A stretch of 64,000 bases of DNA from Heterocephalus glaber. Its lineage: Eukaryota > Chordata > Mammalia > Rodentia > Bathyergidae. Both the position numbers and the translations under genes were made by a program. Location: contig NW_004624783.1 in the NCBI RefSeq assembly GCF_000247695.1, positions 4,298,067-4,362,066 of the forward strand. The letters are read 5' to 3'. Position 1 is the first letter of the stretch. Each line of letters begins with the position of its first letter. The notes below the pieces were generated by a model. That model had not been told where the DNA came from, did no database searches, and saw only the letters and a program-made list of their open reading frames with translations. Below, piece by piece: positions 23,085-34,884 of this stretch.

Positions 23085-23285
23085 TAGTAGAAAGATCTGC
23101 ATTCTCATCCCAGCTCTAACCCTCACCAGCTGTGTGACCTTGAACAAGAGCCCCAAACTCTTTAAGCCTCATCTTTTCTATCTGGAAGGAAGATAACACC
23201 TTCTCTCTCAAGTTCCGGGTGAGGATAAAGGGAAACGCTAAAAGAGATGTGAACTTGGTTCTAAGGGGTACTCACTCAATAAGTG
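23085..23285 (+). mobile_element. MIR SINE
   Basis: The MIR core order is clear: 'CAGCTCTAACCCTCACCAGC', 'TGTGTGACCTTGAACAAG', 'AAGCCTCATCTTTTCTATCTG' and a final 'ACTCACTCAATAAGTGCTTC'. It is an ancient tRNA-derived SINE and is immobile. It hosts copy B of a 32-bp repeat at 23212-23243. Confidence 0.8.
23212..23243 (+). repeat. 32-bp direct repeat, copy B
   Basis: This is the partner of 21966-21997, 30 of 32 bases identical. It occupies the MIR position where a 'GTGAGGATAAA' phrase is expected, so this copy is probably the source. Confidence 0.8.
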
Positions 23286-24954
23286 CTTCCTTTCCTATGC
23301 CTTCCTTTGATGGTCTCTGGAAGGCCTAACTTTGCCCTTGAGAGCTCAACCTATGACATGATGAAAAAAGATAGGAGGAGGCACATAACATTTAACAAGA
23401 GTTTGCAAGACAGACACTATGCTGTAGGTTACAGGATCTGCTATAGCTCTTTTGACATGGTTTGTAAGCAGGGTAGCTATTATTCTCCTTTCAACCTTTA
23501 GTAAGAGGAGGAAGATGATGAGTAATTAGGCAAGAAATGGTGCAGAAGTAGAGAAGAGATCAAGGCTCATGGACTCAGACCTGTGCCTGGACTCCATGTG
23601 CATGAACAGGGAGAAGGGAAGAGCGAGGTGAACTCTGGTCACCTCTGTACCTTCAAGGCAAGGCTGTGATTACACATATTTGATGACATGTTTGTTATGA
23701 AAATTACCTAATGAGCTACAAGATTATAATCTAGTGCCCAAATAGTATTATCATAAATATTACAAATTAAATTAGGCCACCTTGGTAAATCAAACAAATA
23801 ATAAGAGTAATTGCAATTCTAATACACTGATGGATTCCAGCCCACTTGGTTGCTCAAGATGTTCTTTTTGATTACTGTGTTTGCTCTGGACTATGTGGGC
23901 TGGAAATGGAAAAACCTATCTGCTCATCTGTCAATCTAATTGTTTTAATGGAATATCACAAGAAGTGGAGGGAATCTACATGGATAATATGGTGTACTGT
24001 CTTGTAAATTACAGAAGTTACCCTATGGTTCTATGTTTCAAAGTGACTCCAGGCTTTGGTTCTTTGGCAAAATTACATAATTCTCTATTTTTAACCTGCA
24101 GACAGAGACAGATTTTCACTTTTGACATTTTTATCTACAGTTTGGGACGAGAGTATTTTCTATGGGGACTGGCTGGAGTGAATAAGATGGTTTTCTCTAT
24201 CATCATTAAAATGTTGAAGCCCTACTTCAAATAATTTATTATACAAGAAACTAGTGTTCTCTCTTTCAATTATTGGAAGATTACTCTCTCTCTTCTAAGT
24301 CTTTCAATCTAGCCACTATTAAAAATAATCAATATTTTATTTTCAAACAAAAGCACTTAGACAATTTCATTTTCACCAGAACAGAATGGGATGGTGTTGA
24401 AAACATCATTTTAGAAACTCCAGACTGTTATTAAGATGATGGGTGAAGACTGCTCTGTGCTCTTTTTCTCTGCTTCCTCTTTCAGCACAGAAGAAAGCCG
24501 TCTCTCTCAGGCTCCCTCACAATAAGGCTGGACCCACACAAATGAGTTCCACCAAAGGGATGTAAGTAGAGGTGACAGGAGCCACTTTCCAGTCTGACCC
24601 TCTGCCATGGTAACTTAGGGTTCATGTGCTTCAGAGGATGTATTGCAAGAGGAAGACCTAAGTGAAAATCTTTGTTGAACTAAAGAATAATTTCGCAGAA
24701 CACAATTATGGAACAGTACTTCAGATTCAGCTAATATTTGTAGAGCTTCTCCTATGACATATGGAGCTGAGATGTACAGTTCTCTGTGTCTATTCTTATA
24801 ACTAAATCATCTGATCTGTTCCATTCTGGTCCCAGTTTTTGGTCAAGTAAGCAGTCACCTCTTACTCGTTTCACTAAAACCCCATCAAGATCTTGGTCTT
24901 TGGCAGGTCACTTGGCAGAAAGAAACTAAAGCTTTTATTTCATATCGAGAGGTA
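23286..24954. other. Unique AT-rich DNA with possible conserved non-coding block
   Basis: 23690-23860 is AT-rich, free of repeat landmarks and dense in homeodomain-like ATTA/TAAT cores, so it is a weak candidate regulatory element. A plus-strand frame at 23881-24234 (117 codons) has no recognised family. No gene is called. Confidence 0.35.
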
Positions 24955-25165
24955 GCTATTGTTGGTTTAGTACTTCCCTTACTCTAATCCTCATGACAAC
25001 CGAAGAGTTAAATATTATCCCCATTGAACAGATGATGATATTGAGATTCAAGGAAGTTAAATACCTTGTTTGAGGTGACATAACTGGGTAAAAATACAAA
25101 TCAGGATCTAAACACAGAAGTTTCTGATTTCAGGCTCTTTTTGCTTAAAATACTCATACATTGTC
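24955..25165 (-). mobile_element. MIR SINE, antisense
   Basis: Reverse MIR order is seen: 'CTCATGACAACCGAAGAG', 'TATTATCCCCATTGAACAGA', 'GATATTGAGATTCAAGGAAG', 'AATACCTTGTTTGAGGTGAC'. It spans most of the core. Confidence 0.8.
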
Positions 25166-25314
25166 TCTTGCCCTATGATATTAAAGCAGAAGAATTCACA
25201 TAATATGATGAAGGATCTCCTTTATGTATCTCCACACCAGGCAACCCTCAGGCAGAGACAAAGAAATGAACAAGACATAATCTCTCCTTGAAGGAGATCA
25301 CATGGCTATATTAG

Positions 25315-25632
25315 ATTTTTTTTAATTAACAAACTTTATATTTCAGAATAGTTATAAGTTTACAGAAAAGTTCAGTGGAAAAATGACAGAGTTTCCACAT
25401 AACCCACTTTGCTCATTCTATTTTTAACATCTGTTAATATTATGCACTGGTATGGTGCATTTGTTACAATTGACAGGGCAATTTTGGTACATTTTTCCTT
25501 TTATATAAATTTATTTCTATACAATGATCTAAAACTAATCTTTGGTTTCTACAACACTTTTTCTCCCATTTTTCTTCATTTAAAAATTTCCTTATAGTAC
25601 ATAGTTTCCTGGCTTTTTTTTTTTTCACTTTT
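25315..25632 (-). mobile_element. L1M 3' UTR fragment, antisense
   Basis: 'CAGAATAGTTATAAGTTTAC' followed by 'AGAAAAGTTCAGTGG', and 'TGGTACATTTTTCCTTTTAT' are antisense L1M 3' UTR phrases. The segment ends in a T11 run (25617-25625 region). Confidence 0.55.
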
Positions 25633-25832
25633 CTCTTTTCTCAGAAACTGGTTATGATGTTTTTAAAGACAAAGAGAAATAAAAATAGAATGGCCATAGG
25701 ACAGGGTGGAGGGAAAAGGACCCAAAATACTAAACGTCAAAGACAAAATATCAAATATGAAAATTCTCAGAAATAATTCATGTATAAACACAGAAATGGT
25801 TATAACCAAGATGACTGTGGTGAGTGGGGATA

Positions 25833-25876
25833 GACACGTACACACGTACACACACACACACACACACACACACATC
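25833..25876. repeat. (CA)n microsatellite
   Basis: The sequence begins with imperfect ACACGTACACACGTACA and continues as an uninterrupted CA run of about 15 units. Confidence 0.95.
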
Positions 25877-26472
25877 CACGCACAGCTTTTGTTTATATAG
25901 ACTTGTCCAGCAACTGGCCATGCATCTAGGAACCTAAGTTCTTCATGTTTGCCCCAGCTCTCCTTTCTCTGCCATGCCCTTGCCTTGGTGATTCATAGAG
26001 AACATAAATATTTCACAACTCCTTGGGGGTTGAGTTGCGAAGACAGAGTAAGAACCTTGGTTGGCAGACAAGGGGTGGTATCTCCAATAAAATCCATAAT
26101 CCCAACTTCTAAGCCATCCTTGACCCCATGGGAATTCCTGGCCCACACCTCAACCCTTGGCCTGTTATAAATAGAGAGAGGTATAGATTCCACCTAAATC
26201 CCCATCTTCCAGCAGTAGATAGAGTGAAAAGAGATAACATAGGAGAAGAAAGTGGCTCCCAGGGGTTGGAGCACATGAGAAGCCTTTGTTCTTTCACTGG
26301 CAGAGGCTAGTTCTGTGCAGGGTTGCTTTCTGTCTCATATCTGGGAGTGCTCACCTTTCATTTCCTGTCAGCCCAACTTTGAAGATGAGCTGGACAGGAA
26401 GGTATACGCCCACACTAGGCACATTTCTATGAGGTCACAACAAAATCCTCTCTTGAGCATTAACCTCTATTA
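25877..26472. other. Unique-looking non-coding DNA
   Basis: No repeat or gene is recognised. Several short frames overlap on both strands at 25943-26310, with no domain features. Confidence 0.4.
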
Positions 26473-26910
26473 AGGTTTGGATTTTGATTGTTCCTCAAAA
26501 GCTCATGTGTTGAGGTGTTGATTCCTAAAGGTACAGTGCCCAGAGATGGGACCCACTAGAGGTGATTGGATCATGAGGGCTTTGACTTCATAAATAGATT
26601 AATCCATTTATGGAGTCATAATTGCACGGGCATGGGATGGCAGAAATTTTAGGTGATGGGGCCTAGCTGGAGGAACTAGGCCATTGGGGTGTGCACATGG
26701 AGGGCATATTTTGTCCTCAGCCCCTTGCTCTCTCTCTCTCTTTTTGCTTCCTGGCCACCATGGGAAGAGCATGTTTGCTCCTTCTACCACGCACTGCTTA
26801 CCATTATGGCTTGGCTTATATGGCATTATACTTGGCTTCACTGGAGGCCAAGTATCCAACAAGGAACAAGTATCCATGAATGAACCTCTTAAAACCCTGT
26901 GGGTTTTTTC
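26473..26910 (+). mobile_element. MaLR LTR, near full length
   Basis: It reads 'AAGGTTTGGATTTTGATTG', 'AAAGCTCATGTGTTGAGG', 'GATTGGATCATGAGGGCTTT', 'ATAGATTAATCCATTTATGG', 'CTCTTTTTGCTTCCTGGCCA' and 'CCACCATGGGAAGAGC'. This is the sense MaLR LTR sequence from the 5' TG region to near the poly(A) region. No internal sequence adjoins. Confidence 0.75.
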
Positions 26911-27065
26911 TCTTTTAAATTAATCTACCTCCAGTATTTTGACCCGAAGATGGAAAGGTAATACAGCCCCCAATTTTAAATGCTTTTCTTGGAAGAGAAG
27001 GCTGCTGGTTTACACACCAGCTCGGTGTTCCTTGGTACTTGGGAGGACAGATGTCCCTTTGAGAA

Positions 27066-28205
27066 GTCGAGAATATGATGGTAGCCTGTGAAGAAAGTCC
27101 ATGTCTAAAGACCAAGGAAATGGTGCTGAGCCCCATCAAGGAAGAGGAAGACTTTTCCCACCAAGAGATACTGAAGAAAGAAGGGATGAAAACTTCTTGT
27201 CCTACTTCCCAGTGAAGATCACCTGGCTACATGCTCCATCGGGATGGTGCTGGTGGTAACATGGGACAGGTGTCCTATGATGCCCCATCACCGAATAGGG
27301 AATCAGGTGGAGGGCTGTGTCTGCTGTCCCCACCCTGGGGGCTGCCTTAGAGAACTGGGAGTGTGATGGCTATGGCTATTGCTACAGTGTTTACATCTCA
27401 TCCTATCACCAAGGTGCCATTGCTAGTCACTAACATATTACACCACATCAGAGATGTACATCTGACTGGGAGCACTGAGCCTGGAATGGAGCCACTGCTG
27501 CCACCTCTGCTGCTACCCTTGTTGCAAGGAATCAGGAGGCTGTGATTGTGCAGATGTTTCACCCAGCATGATTTAGATGAGGATAGCCAACTACAGAGAG
27601 CACAGGAATGCACCTAGATGCAATCAGAGGATGAGTGAGGCTCCAGTGAGGCTGGTGTGTGCATGACCTGGGACAGTTATGCCACTTGAAATGGAGTTGT
27701 GTCTGTTGTGTTGTCACGTGAGAGATGGCAGTTTGCAGAATTGTGGGAAGGCTTCCTCCTGGACTGTGTACCCTCTATAGCTGGTAGGAATTCGGGGTGT
27801 GGCTGGAGGTGGAGAGCTGGCCAAAGGCCTTTGGCTATTGCAACAGTTATTGGTTTGGCCCCCAAGTAGATGTAGAACTGCTGGGCCAACTGGGAGCTGT
27901 TGGCAAAAGTCTTGTGGGTAGAATGGGATTGGTCCTGGTATGGGACTTGGGGCGGATCTGCATCTGACTTTGAGTTGAATGACTGCAGCTGCCACCTTTA
28001 TAGCACAATATGATGTAAACATTTTCCAGAAACATTTTGATTGTATAAAGAACACCCAGGGTCACCCAGCAAGTTTATGGGAACTGAATCCAAGAGCTCA
28101 AGCCTCTGCTCGTTCCTTGTGCCACAGTTGTTTTTGCTATCTTTCTGATGGTCATCATCAGCCCAGGGAAGAAGGCATAAGGGTCATTTCTCTCAGGCAG
28201 CCTTG
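27066..28205 (+). pseudogene. Possible decayed processed pseudogene, parent unknown
   Basis: From 27069 an ATG frame reads an acidic, coding-like start (a Met-Val-Ala-Cys-Glu-Glu beginning, then a Lys-Glu-Glu-Glu-Asp motif) for about 47 codons before a stop. Coding-like text then resumes in the same or shifted frames up to the end of this interval, including an open run at 27979-28206. The block is free of recognised repeats, has a different composition from its neighbours and no visible splice sites. I do not recognise the parent protein. It could equally be ordinary unique DNA. Confidence 0.25.
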
Positions 28206-28935
28206 ATTCCAATATCAGCTTCTTCTTTTGTCCTGAGGGTGGGGGAAGTGAGAGACCACACTGCCACCTCTGTCACCATGTGTGTCTCCTTCCTCTGTGA
28301 TGGTTAGTGCTACTTTCTTGGAGAGTTCAGGGACCCCTGCAACTTCTCCCCTTCATGCCAAGGGAGAAGCTGAACAATGATGGGAACTTCAATGGGGAAG
28401 CTTCAAACTAAAGAGACTGTGGTCACAGGAGAGCTGGAGAAGACCATGAACCAGCAGTGGTTAGTCCTACAGTCACATGGGGACCACTATGAGGCCCGGG
28501 AAGCAGATGCATGACTGTGAAGGGTCAGTTGGCCTAATCTGGACTCTGTCCCTACTGATGCCTGAGACCAGTGTCCATGAGGCAGGCACTGTCATTAAGG
28601 TGGGCTGGTGAGGTAAATTCAACTATAGCCATGGGCATACCTCATCCTTGGTCTTACTGATGAACACTGTGTCCTCACTAGCTCCTGAGATAGTAAAGAT
28701 AGAGGACTGAAAACAAAGGTTAAAATTGAAATGACAATCTTCCATTCTACCCTCTCCTTCCTTCCTATCATCAAATTCCTTATCCTTGGTAGGACTCCAG
28801 ATTCTTACCATGATGACTATCACAGTCCCAGAACCAGAGGATGAAAGGGGCAGGATTTGTCAGAAGTAGTTGCAGTCTGATCTCTAAAAACCCTAATTCC
28901 TCCACATCCCTCCCCTCAGGAGAATCAGAATCACA
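28206..28935. other. Unassigned non-coding DNA
   Basis: No gene or family is recognised. It may be a continuation of the coding-like block at 27066-28205 as 3' UTR-like sequence, but there is no poly(A) tract to show this. Confidence 0.35.
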
Positions 28936-29012
28936 TAAGGGGGGCGGGGGGGGAGAAGAGAGGGAGGGAGGAAGAAAAGAAAGGAGAGGGAGGGGGAGAG
29001 AAACAGAGAGAT
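28936..29012 (+). repeat. G-rich purine tract, G-quadruplex-prone
   Basis: Two G runs (six and eight) are followed by many GGGA/GAGG units and A/G-only sequence, about 75 bases with hardly a pyrimidine. Four or more G3+ runs within 30 bases meet the usual quadruplex pattern. The minus strand consequently shows a Pro/Ser/Leu-rich frame that is not a gene. Confidence 0.85.
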
Positions 29013-29329
29013 AAGTCAATACATATTTATGAACTGAAATGCACAGCTTACATTAGAATTCCTTTTTTGTCCTACAGTCTATAGGTTTAGACAAATATAT
29101 AATGACATGTATCCACTCATGATATGCATTACACTCTCACTGGAGTGGGAATCACAGAGAAGCTCCACAGAAGGAATAGAATATAGAGTGGACTTTAAGA
29201 ATGGTCAGTATTTGCAGACGGACCAAGAGCCACAAACAAAACCAAAGAGGAAGGAATTCACAAGGCATTATTCAAGAGATAGTGAGTATGGCAGTTCGTA
29301 TTAGACACAGAGTACATATTTGAAAATAT

Positions 29330-29590
29330 AACAAGTGTGAACATTTATTTGGCACTGTTACATGTCAGGAAATTGCTAAACATTTTACATGGATTATTTC
29401 ATGTAATCCACAGTACAATTTATCATTTAAGTACTGCTGTTGTTATTTTTAATTATTAACTGAAAATTCAAGTTTAGAAGGGGATTTTAAACTTCTCCAA
29501 AATGACACAACAGGAATTTGAAAGATCTGGGATGCAAACACATACAGAATGAGCCAAAGTCCTTTTGTCTCAAATACTACATTATAATGC
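29330..29590 (-). mobile_element. MIR SINE, antisense
   Basis: 'TGTTACATGTCAGGAAATTG', 'ATTATTTCATGTAATCCACA', 'GTACTGCTGTTGTTATTTTT' and 'AAATGACACAACAGGAATTT' follow reversed MIR order, followed by the reversed tRNA-like head near 29530. Confidence 0.65.
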
Positions 29591-31027
29591 CTCCCTAATA
29601 AAACAAAAGAAAGCAGATATGTGGGAAAGGTGAATTAAGGGCGACGTGAGATTGACTTACATATCAGGCTAGAAAACTGTTTTCTTTCCACAATGTAGTT
29701 TTCAAGAAGAGTATATGAGTACTTCCTTCTGATAACTGAGACCCATAAGTACCTGGGTACAGCTCTACAGCATCTTGTCTGCTTCATAACTGCTTATCTA
29801 GATTATAAAATCCTACCTGAGGATGTTATCTTGAAGAAGGTATGTCAGGTAGATGGGAAGAAAGCCAGAAAGCCAGGGCAGAACCGATTAGAAGAGAACT
29901 AACGTTATACACAAGCAGGTCCAAAAAGGTTTGGACATGAAATGGCAGAGCTGCATGAATTGAAATAAATGGGAGGTTACTGCAGAAATTGTGGGGGACA
30001 AATTGACCAGTCTTGGGACAAGGAAGATGTCTGGAGGACTTACAGGTGACTATAAGAAAGATGGAAATATTTTTGAAAACTAAAAGTTAGATAAAGGGAT
30101 AGTATCAGAGGAGAACTCTTGGACTGAGATCTCTCTGACTTCAGCTGAACAAGGGGCAACAAGGTGGAATTGTCCTGAGAAGCTTGAGGTCAGGTCTGAA
30201 TTTCAGGAGGGATCAGCACAGAGTTCTGGATCTCAGAATGAGATGAGAGTGAATGATCATAAGCACAGAGGGAAAGAGAAATATTTGGTTTCTCCACGAT
30301 TGATCCATGAAAGGGACATGAAGATAAGAAGGGACAGGGAGGGATGCCCCAGGAGGCAGCATCCTCAGCAGACACATCACAGTCTGGGATGATTGAGTTT
30401 CAAAGGGAAGAATGAAACCAAACTATCAGATGCCACATTCTACTAAGACCAGAGAGGACAAAGAGCAGGAAAAGGCCATTTTGGAGTCCTTTAACATGAA
30501 CTAGAAAGGAGTGAGGAGACAGGAAGAGAAAAGGATGGCAGGGAAGAGAGTGGCCAGGGACGCTTGAAGCAATGAAGGTCGTGCTTTTTCTCAGGGACTG
30601 AAGGCTCAGGAGGATAGATTTGCAGAAAGCTGTGGTTTGGACACAAAGGGAACTAGCAACATCATCAGTGCTCAAGTAACGGGCTGGGGTGGGGATGGAG
30701 CAGCTGGCTTTAAAGGCACACAGCAAGAGGGGCTCGGCTCCCACACACTCCAACAAGTATGACAGTGGTCACCTTGGAAAGCAGAGTGTAGGTGACAAGG
30801 ACAACGAGGGACTCATTTTTCATTGTATGCATGCTTTGAACTTCATATGAAATACAATTATTAGCCACTTGAGCACATTAAGTATCAAAAACAATGGAAG
30901 GTGGCAAGAAAGACTGACAAGGACCAAAAAAACCAGGACTGAAAGAAGTGAGTGGGCTCCAGGGAAGCTGGTGTGAAGTATCAAAGCCATTCTATGTGCC
31001 ATGCTTCATCAAGCTAGACTCTGCTGT
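29591..31027. other. Unique-looking purine-rich DNA
   Basis: No gene or named repeat is recognised. The stretch is A/G-rich on the plus strand, which leaves long stop-poor frames on the minus strand (for example 30400-30756), with no domain features. Confidence 0.4.

Positions 31028-31064
<37 letters not shown>
31028..31064. repeat. (CA)n microsatellite
   Basis: An uninterrupted run of about 18 CA units. Confidence 0.95.
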
Positions 31065-31065
<1 letters not shown>

Positions 31066-31283
31066 CTTAGACACAGAAGGGAGTTTTCTCCTCTGTGTAA
31101 GAAGCTTAGGTTCTGAGGTCTGGCTCCACTTTTAATTTCTTCACAGGTTGTGCCCAGAAGCAAACAAGAAGCAATCGGAAGAGGAAGCTCTTCCTCCTCG
31201 TTTTTCTTCTGTCTTTTGGTCTTTTTTCCCCTACTGCTTTGCTAAGGTCTTTATATCATATCTAGCAGATTTAACAATGTAGT

Positions 31284-31404
31284 AAGAACAGATCTCGGGC
31301 CAGGGGTTTAGCTCAGTGGTTTCGCCACCTGCTGTGCAAGCACAAGGACCCAAGTTCGATCCCCGGTACCAAAAAAAAACCAACAACAAAAAAGAACAGA
31401 TCTC
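31284..31404 (+). mobile_element. Young ID SINE with 13-bp target-site duplication
   Basis: The body at 31297-31369 begins GGGCCAGGGGTTTAGCTCAG and includes the B box 'AAGTTCGATCCCCGGTACC'. The tail is A-rich with CAAC interruptions. AAGAACAGATCTC is repeated exactly on both sides (31284-31296 and 31392-31404). The exact duplication and intact Pol III boxes mark a recent insertion, placed directly against the 5' end of a B1-dID. Confidence 0.95.
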
Positions 31405-31608
31405 AAGCCAGGCATGGTGTTGTGTCCCTGTAATCACAGAACTCTGGAAGGCTGAGGTAGGGGATCACAAGTTCAGGCCTAAACTGGTCAATGTAGCAAC
31501 TTAATAATATCCATCTCAAAATAAAAAATTAAAGGGCTAGGAATGTACCTTAGTATGAAGGCCCTGGGTTCAATCCCTAGTATCACCAAAACAAACAAAT
31601 AAACAAAT
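31405..31608 (+). mobile_element. B1-dID composite SINE
   Basis: A B1 monomer ('GCCAGGCATGGTGTTGTGTC', 'GGAAGGCTGAGGTAGGGGAT') is followed by an A-rich linker, an ID-derived part ('GGGCTAGGAATGTACCTTAG', 'CCTGGGTTCAATCCCTAG') and a (AAAC)n-like tail. It is diverged, so older than the ID lying at its left edge. Confidence 0.85.
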
Positions 31609-34069
31609 ACCATGATTTAATTTTTCACTGGGATGAGTTGCTAGTTTCAGCATTAGTCCAAGGATAACAGAATTAGAAAGGTCAGTCAGCTACTAGGAAT
31701 GAGCCAAGGGCACATTTCAAAACCAGATGGTAATGACTTAGGGACTGCTCATTGGCCTGTGTCACCCATGCCATCCTCTGCCCGGCTAACCCTAAGGGAC
31801 TGTATAATCCATGAAATCCTTAAAAGCAACTTCAGAACTCCAGCAGTCACCAAAACCTAGTTTTCCCCATAGGACTTGGTGTAGCCTGTCAGCAATTTCA
31901 TCAATTGTTTGTTCCTCCTCAGAGAGGAGGAATGCGAGTTATCACTCACCAACAGGTCATCAGAACCCAGGGACATTTTCCTTTAAGACTCATACTGCAC
32001 GCTCTTGGTCTCCACAAACACAGGAGTCGATGTGTGTACACACGCACACATGCTGCCGGTATGGAAATTCCCAGGATCACATCATTGCTTAGGACTGATG
32101 TGGATAATTCCATTGCTCTTTTCGATGCAAAGCCCAGGTCTCACAATTTCCCTGGGTCCTAGGCCCCAGAAAGGGAAAGCTAGGAACCACAGCAAGGAGT
32201 AGATGCTGCTTTTTCCTACTTTAGATGTTTTTCACTTTAGATGCCAAGAGTCTTTAGAGCTCTGTGTTTAAGTCTTTAAAACAAGAACAAAGAGACAATG
32301 ACAGAAAAGGCACACTGTGTGTCCCAGTCAGCTAGGAGCTTAGTGCTAGGAAGAATAGGCAGGAGACAGCATCTAGCTTACTGGCTGCTATTCAGGTATC
32401 ATCATGTGGTCTCATAGAGCAAAGGAGGCGAGCTGGCCCAGGCCCAGGGCAGAGTGGGGCTACAGAAGGATAGGGTATCAGGTTGAAGTCAAAGTTGTCC
32501 TTTCCTCTCTGGCAAGGACTCCAGGACCAAGACTCCAATTCAAATACAAGACACATGGTCAGTTTTAAGGAGACATAGTTTTGGGGCCAGAAATGTCAGG
32601 TCCTCAGGGCCATTCTGAAGGCTTGTAGAAGCAATCTAGCAGCCTGTCTCACAGTGCAGGCCTGTCCTGAGCTCTTCAAGATGTTTGTTCATCCTCTATA
32701 CCACATTCCCTTCTCACCACTAGACTTGTCTTTGACCTCGTGGCTCCTAGCGGAGTTGCTGGCAGTGGGGACCATTATCTGCAAATTATCTCCAGAAGTG
32801 AGCTCAGAAGGCCAGAAGGAAATCTTTTGCTCAAAGATGAAGCCTTATTTAGGCATAATTAGGCTTCTATGTTTGGACTTGTAGGGCAGGATATAGGATG
32901 ATCTGCTTCTTTGGATGACTCCACCAACTGGAAAAGAACCAAGTACCCTTACTGACCCAAGCAGTAGGATCAGGATGTGGAATGCCTTGCACATTCCAGG
33001 AGCCCTTCTGACATAAGGACATTGGAGATAGAGAATTACTATTATTCATGTGTAAGACTCTGACATCCAAACAGGAACTCACACTCAGAAAGTCCTGGCC
33101 CACCATGAAAGTGGGCAGCTAGAGGAAGTGTGCCAGAGATAGTGATTTATATCCCTCCCTCCCTAAACAGGAAAGCATCACAAACCTTATCCCTCCTAGA
33201 TGGTCCTGGGGCATAAGTTCTAGATTCCAAGAAGGCCCCATGTATCCCACCCAGAAACAGGTACACCAGGATCCTGGGACTTGAGCTTTAGTTGTTCTGC
33301 TAAACCTTTCAGTGGTGTGCTTCCCAGAGGATCATTTCCCTCTGCTTCCAGAAAGAGATCTTTAGCACACACTTCTGCCATGGCAGCCTGTGCCACCAAG
33401 GAAAAAAAATCACCCTCTGCCAAACTTGATATTACTGGGAGAAGTCATACCAGGATAACTGGGATCCAGCTGTAGAAAAAGTGTAGATCTAAGGTCAGGA
33501 AAGCAATCCATGAGGGCTGAAAGCATCTGGAAGGTTTATACCTTCTTCAAGGGCTTTGGGGGATGGGGACTATCCTGACTGGTAATCAGGAAGCAAAGCA
33601 CTGTAGAAGAGCTCCAGGGATTTGGTGCAGAACTGTAAACTACCCTAGCACTGAGAATGACAGGGAAGGACCTCAGTGACAGAGGGCATAAGAACAGGCT
33701 TTGTGGAGGGAAGAAGATTGGAACTGTAGCCAGTAGTGGGGTCCAAGTCTAGGGTTTGAATGGACCAGAACCAGAGGTCAGTAACTGCAGCAAGGGAATA
33801 AAATCAGAATGAGTGCTGAAAGGCAACTGTTTCTGAGCTGGGTGGGGGCACCATTGGCATACGACCAAGATGGTAACTTAATTGTAAAATACATCACCAG
33901 GGGTTAAAAATAAGGACTACATTCTGCTAACATTCAACAGCCTTGCTATGCTTTTGGGGATGGATAAATAAGAGAATTCCCTTATAGGAAAGACCTCATG
34001 GGAGTTGTAGGAAAGCAGTCTCATAATACAAGGTGCAAAGCATTACGAGAGCCCAAAGGGAGCCGCCAT
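31609..34069. other. Unique-looking non-coding DNA
   Basis: No gene or named repeat is recognised over about 2.4 kb. Open frames are all under 95 codons and overlap one another. Confidence 0.4.
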
Positions 34070-34330
34070 TAATTCTGCCTGGGAAGGCTGGGGAAGTCTC
34101 CTCAGAGACTGTGGGATTTGAACTGTACTTTGAATGATGAATACTAAATTTCTCAGCAGGGAAGAGGCAAAGACATTCTGAACAGAGGCATCACAAGGAG
34201 CAAAGACAGAGCCTGTGAAGGAGAGTGGCTTCTCCTGCACATGGGGAGCATGGCTATGAGTGGAATATACAAGGAGGATAGAGGGTTTGGAGAGTGGACA
34301 CTGAGACTCTCCAGGTAAGCTGGGACCAGT
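34070..34330 (+). mobile_element. L2 LINE fragment
   Basis: 'GTGGGATTTGAACTGTACTT' followed by 'TGAATGATGAATA', then 'AAGACATTCTGAACAGAGGC' and 'CAAGGAGCAAAGACAGAG', match the L2 3' region phrase order (expected: ATTTGAGC..GTCTTGAAGGATGA, then CATTCCAGGCAGAGG). Diverged, moderate certainty. Confidence 0.5.
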
Positions 34331-34880
34331 GGGGGCCTGTAGGGCTGGTCTGCACCTGTGCCTGATCCTGAGATAGCAAGGGACCATGGAGAGCTCGCTG
34401 GCACTAATTAGGGGTCTTTGGTCAAAGCTACAGAAACCAGCTCCCACCCACTCCAGTAAGATGCATATAATGGAAAGTCAACAGGTGCTCACCACACCCA
34501 GTGCATAAGTAGGATCCAGGAAAGGGGCTGGAATCACATCTGCTCTGGGTTGCAAACTGCAGGGACAGGCATGGGTCTCTTCAGGGATAGAGCAAATCCA
34601 ACCCACACCACCGGCAAGTCACAGTCAGGACAGAAAGCCTGACATAATGCTGGGGCCACATGCGGGAGGATGGTACTTCCCCAAGAGGAAATCAGAGTTC
34701 TGGAGCCAAAATAAAAGAATTGGATTACAGGCTGCCAAAAATTGATGACCATAACTCGAGTATTTAACCTGGGGGTGACATAAACACATAAAGATCACAA
34801 ATATTTCAGCCCTAGGATGTCACATGGACTCCAAGGCAAGTACTCAACTCTGCTGTTGAGCACAAAAAGTGGACACATAC
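34331..34880. other. Unassigned non-coding DNA
   Basis: No recognised features. Confidence 0.4.
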
Positions 34881-34884
34881 AACA

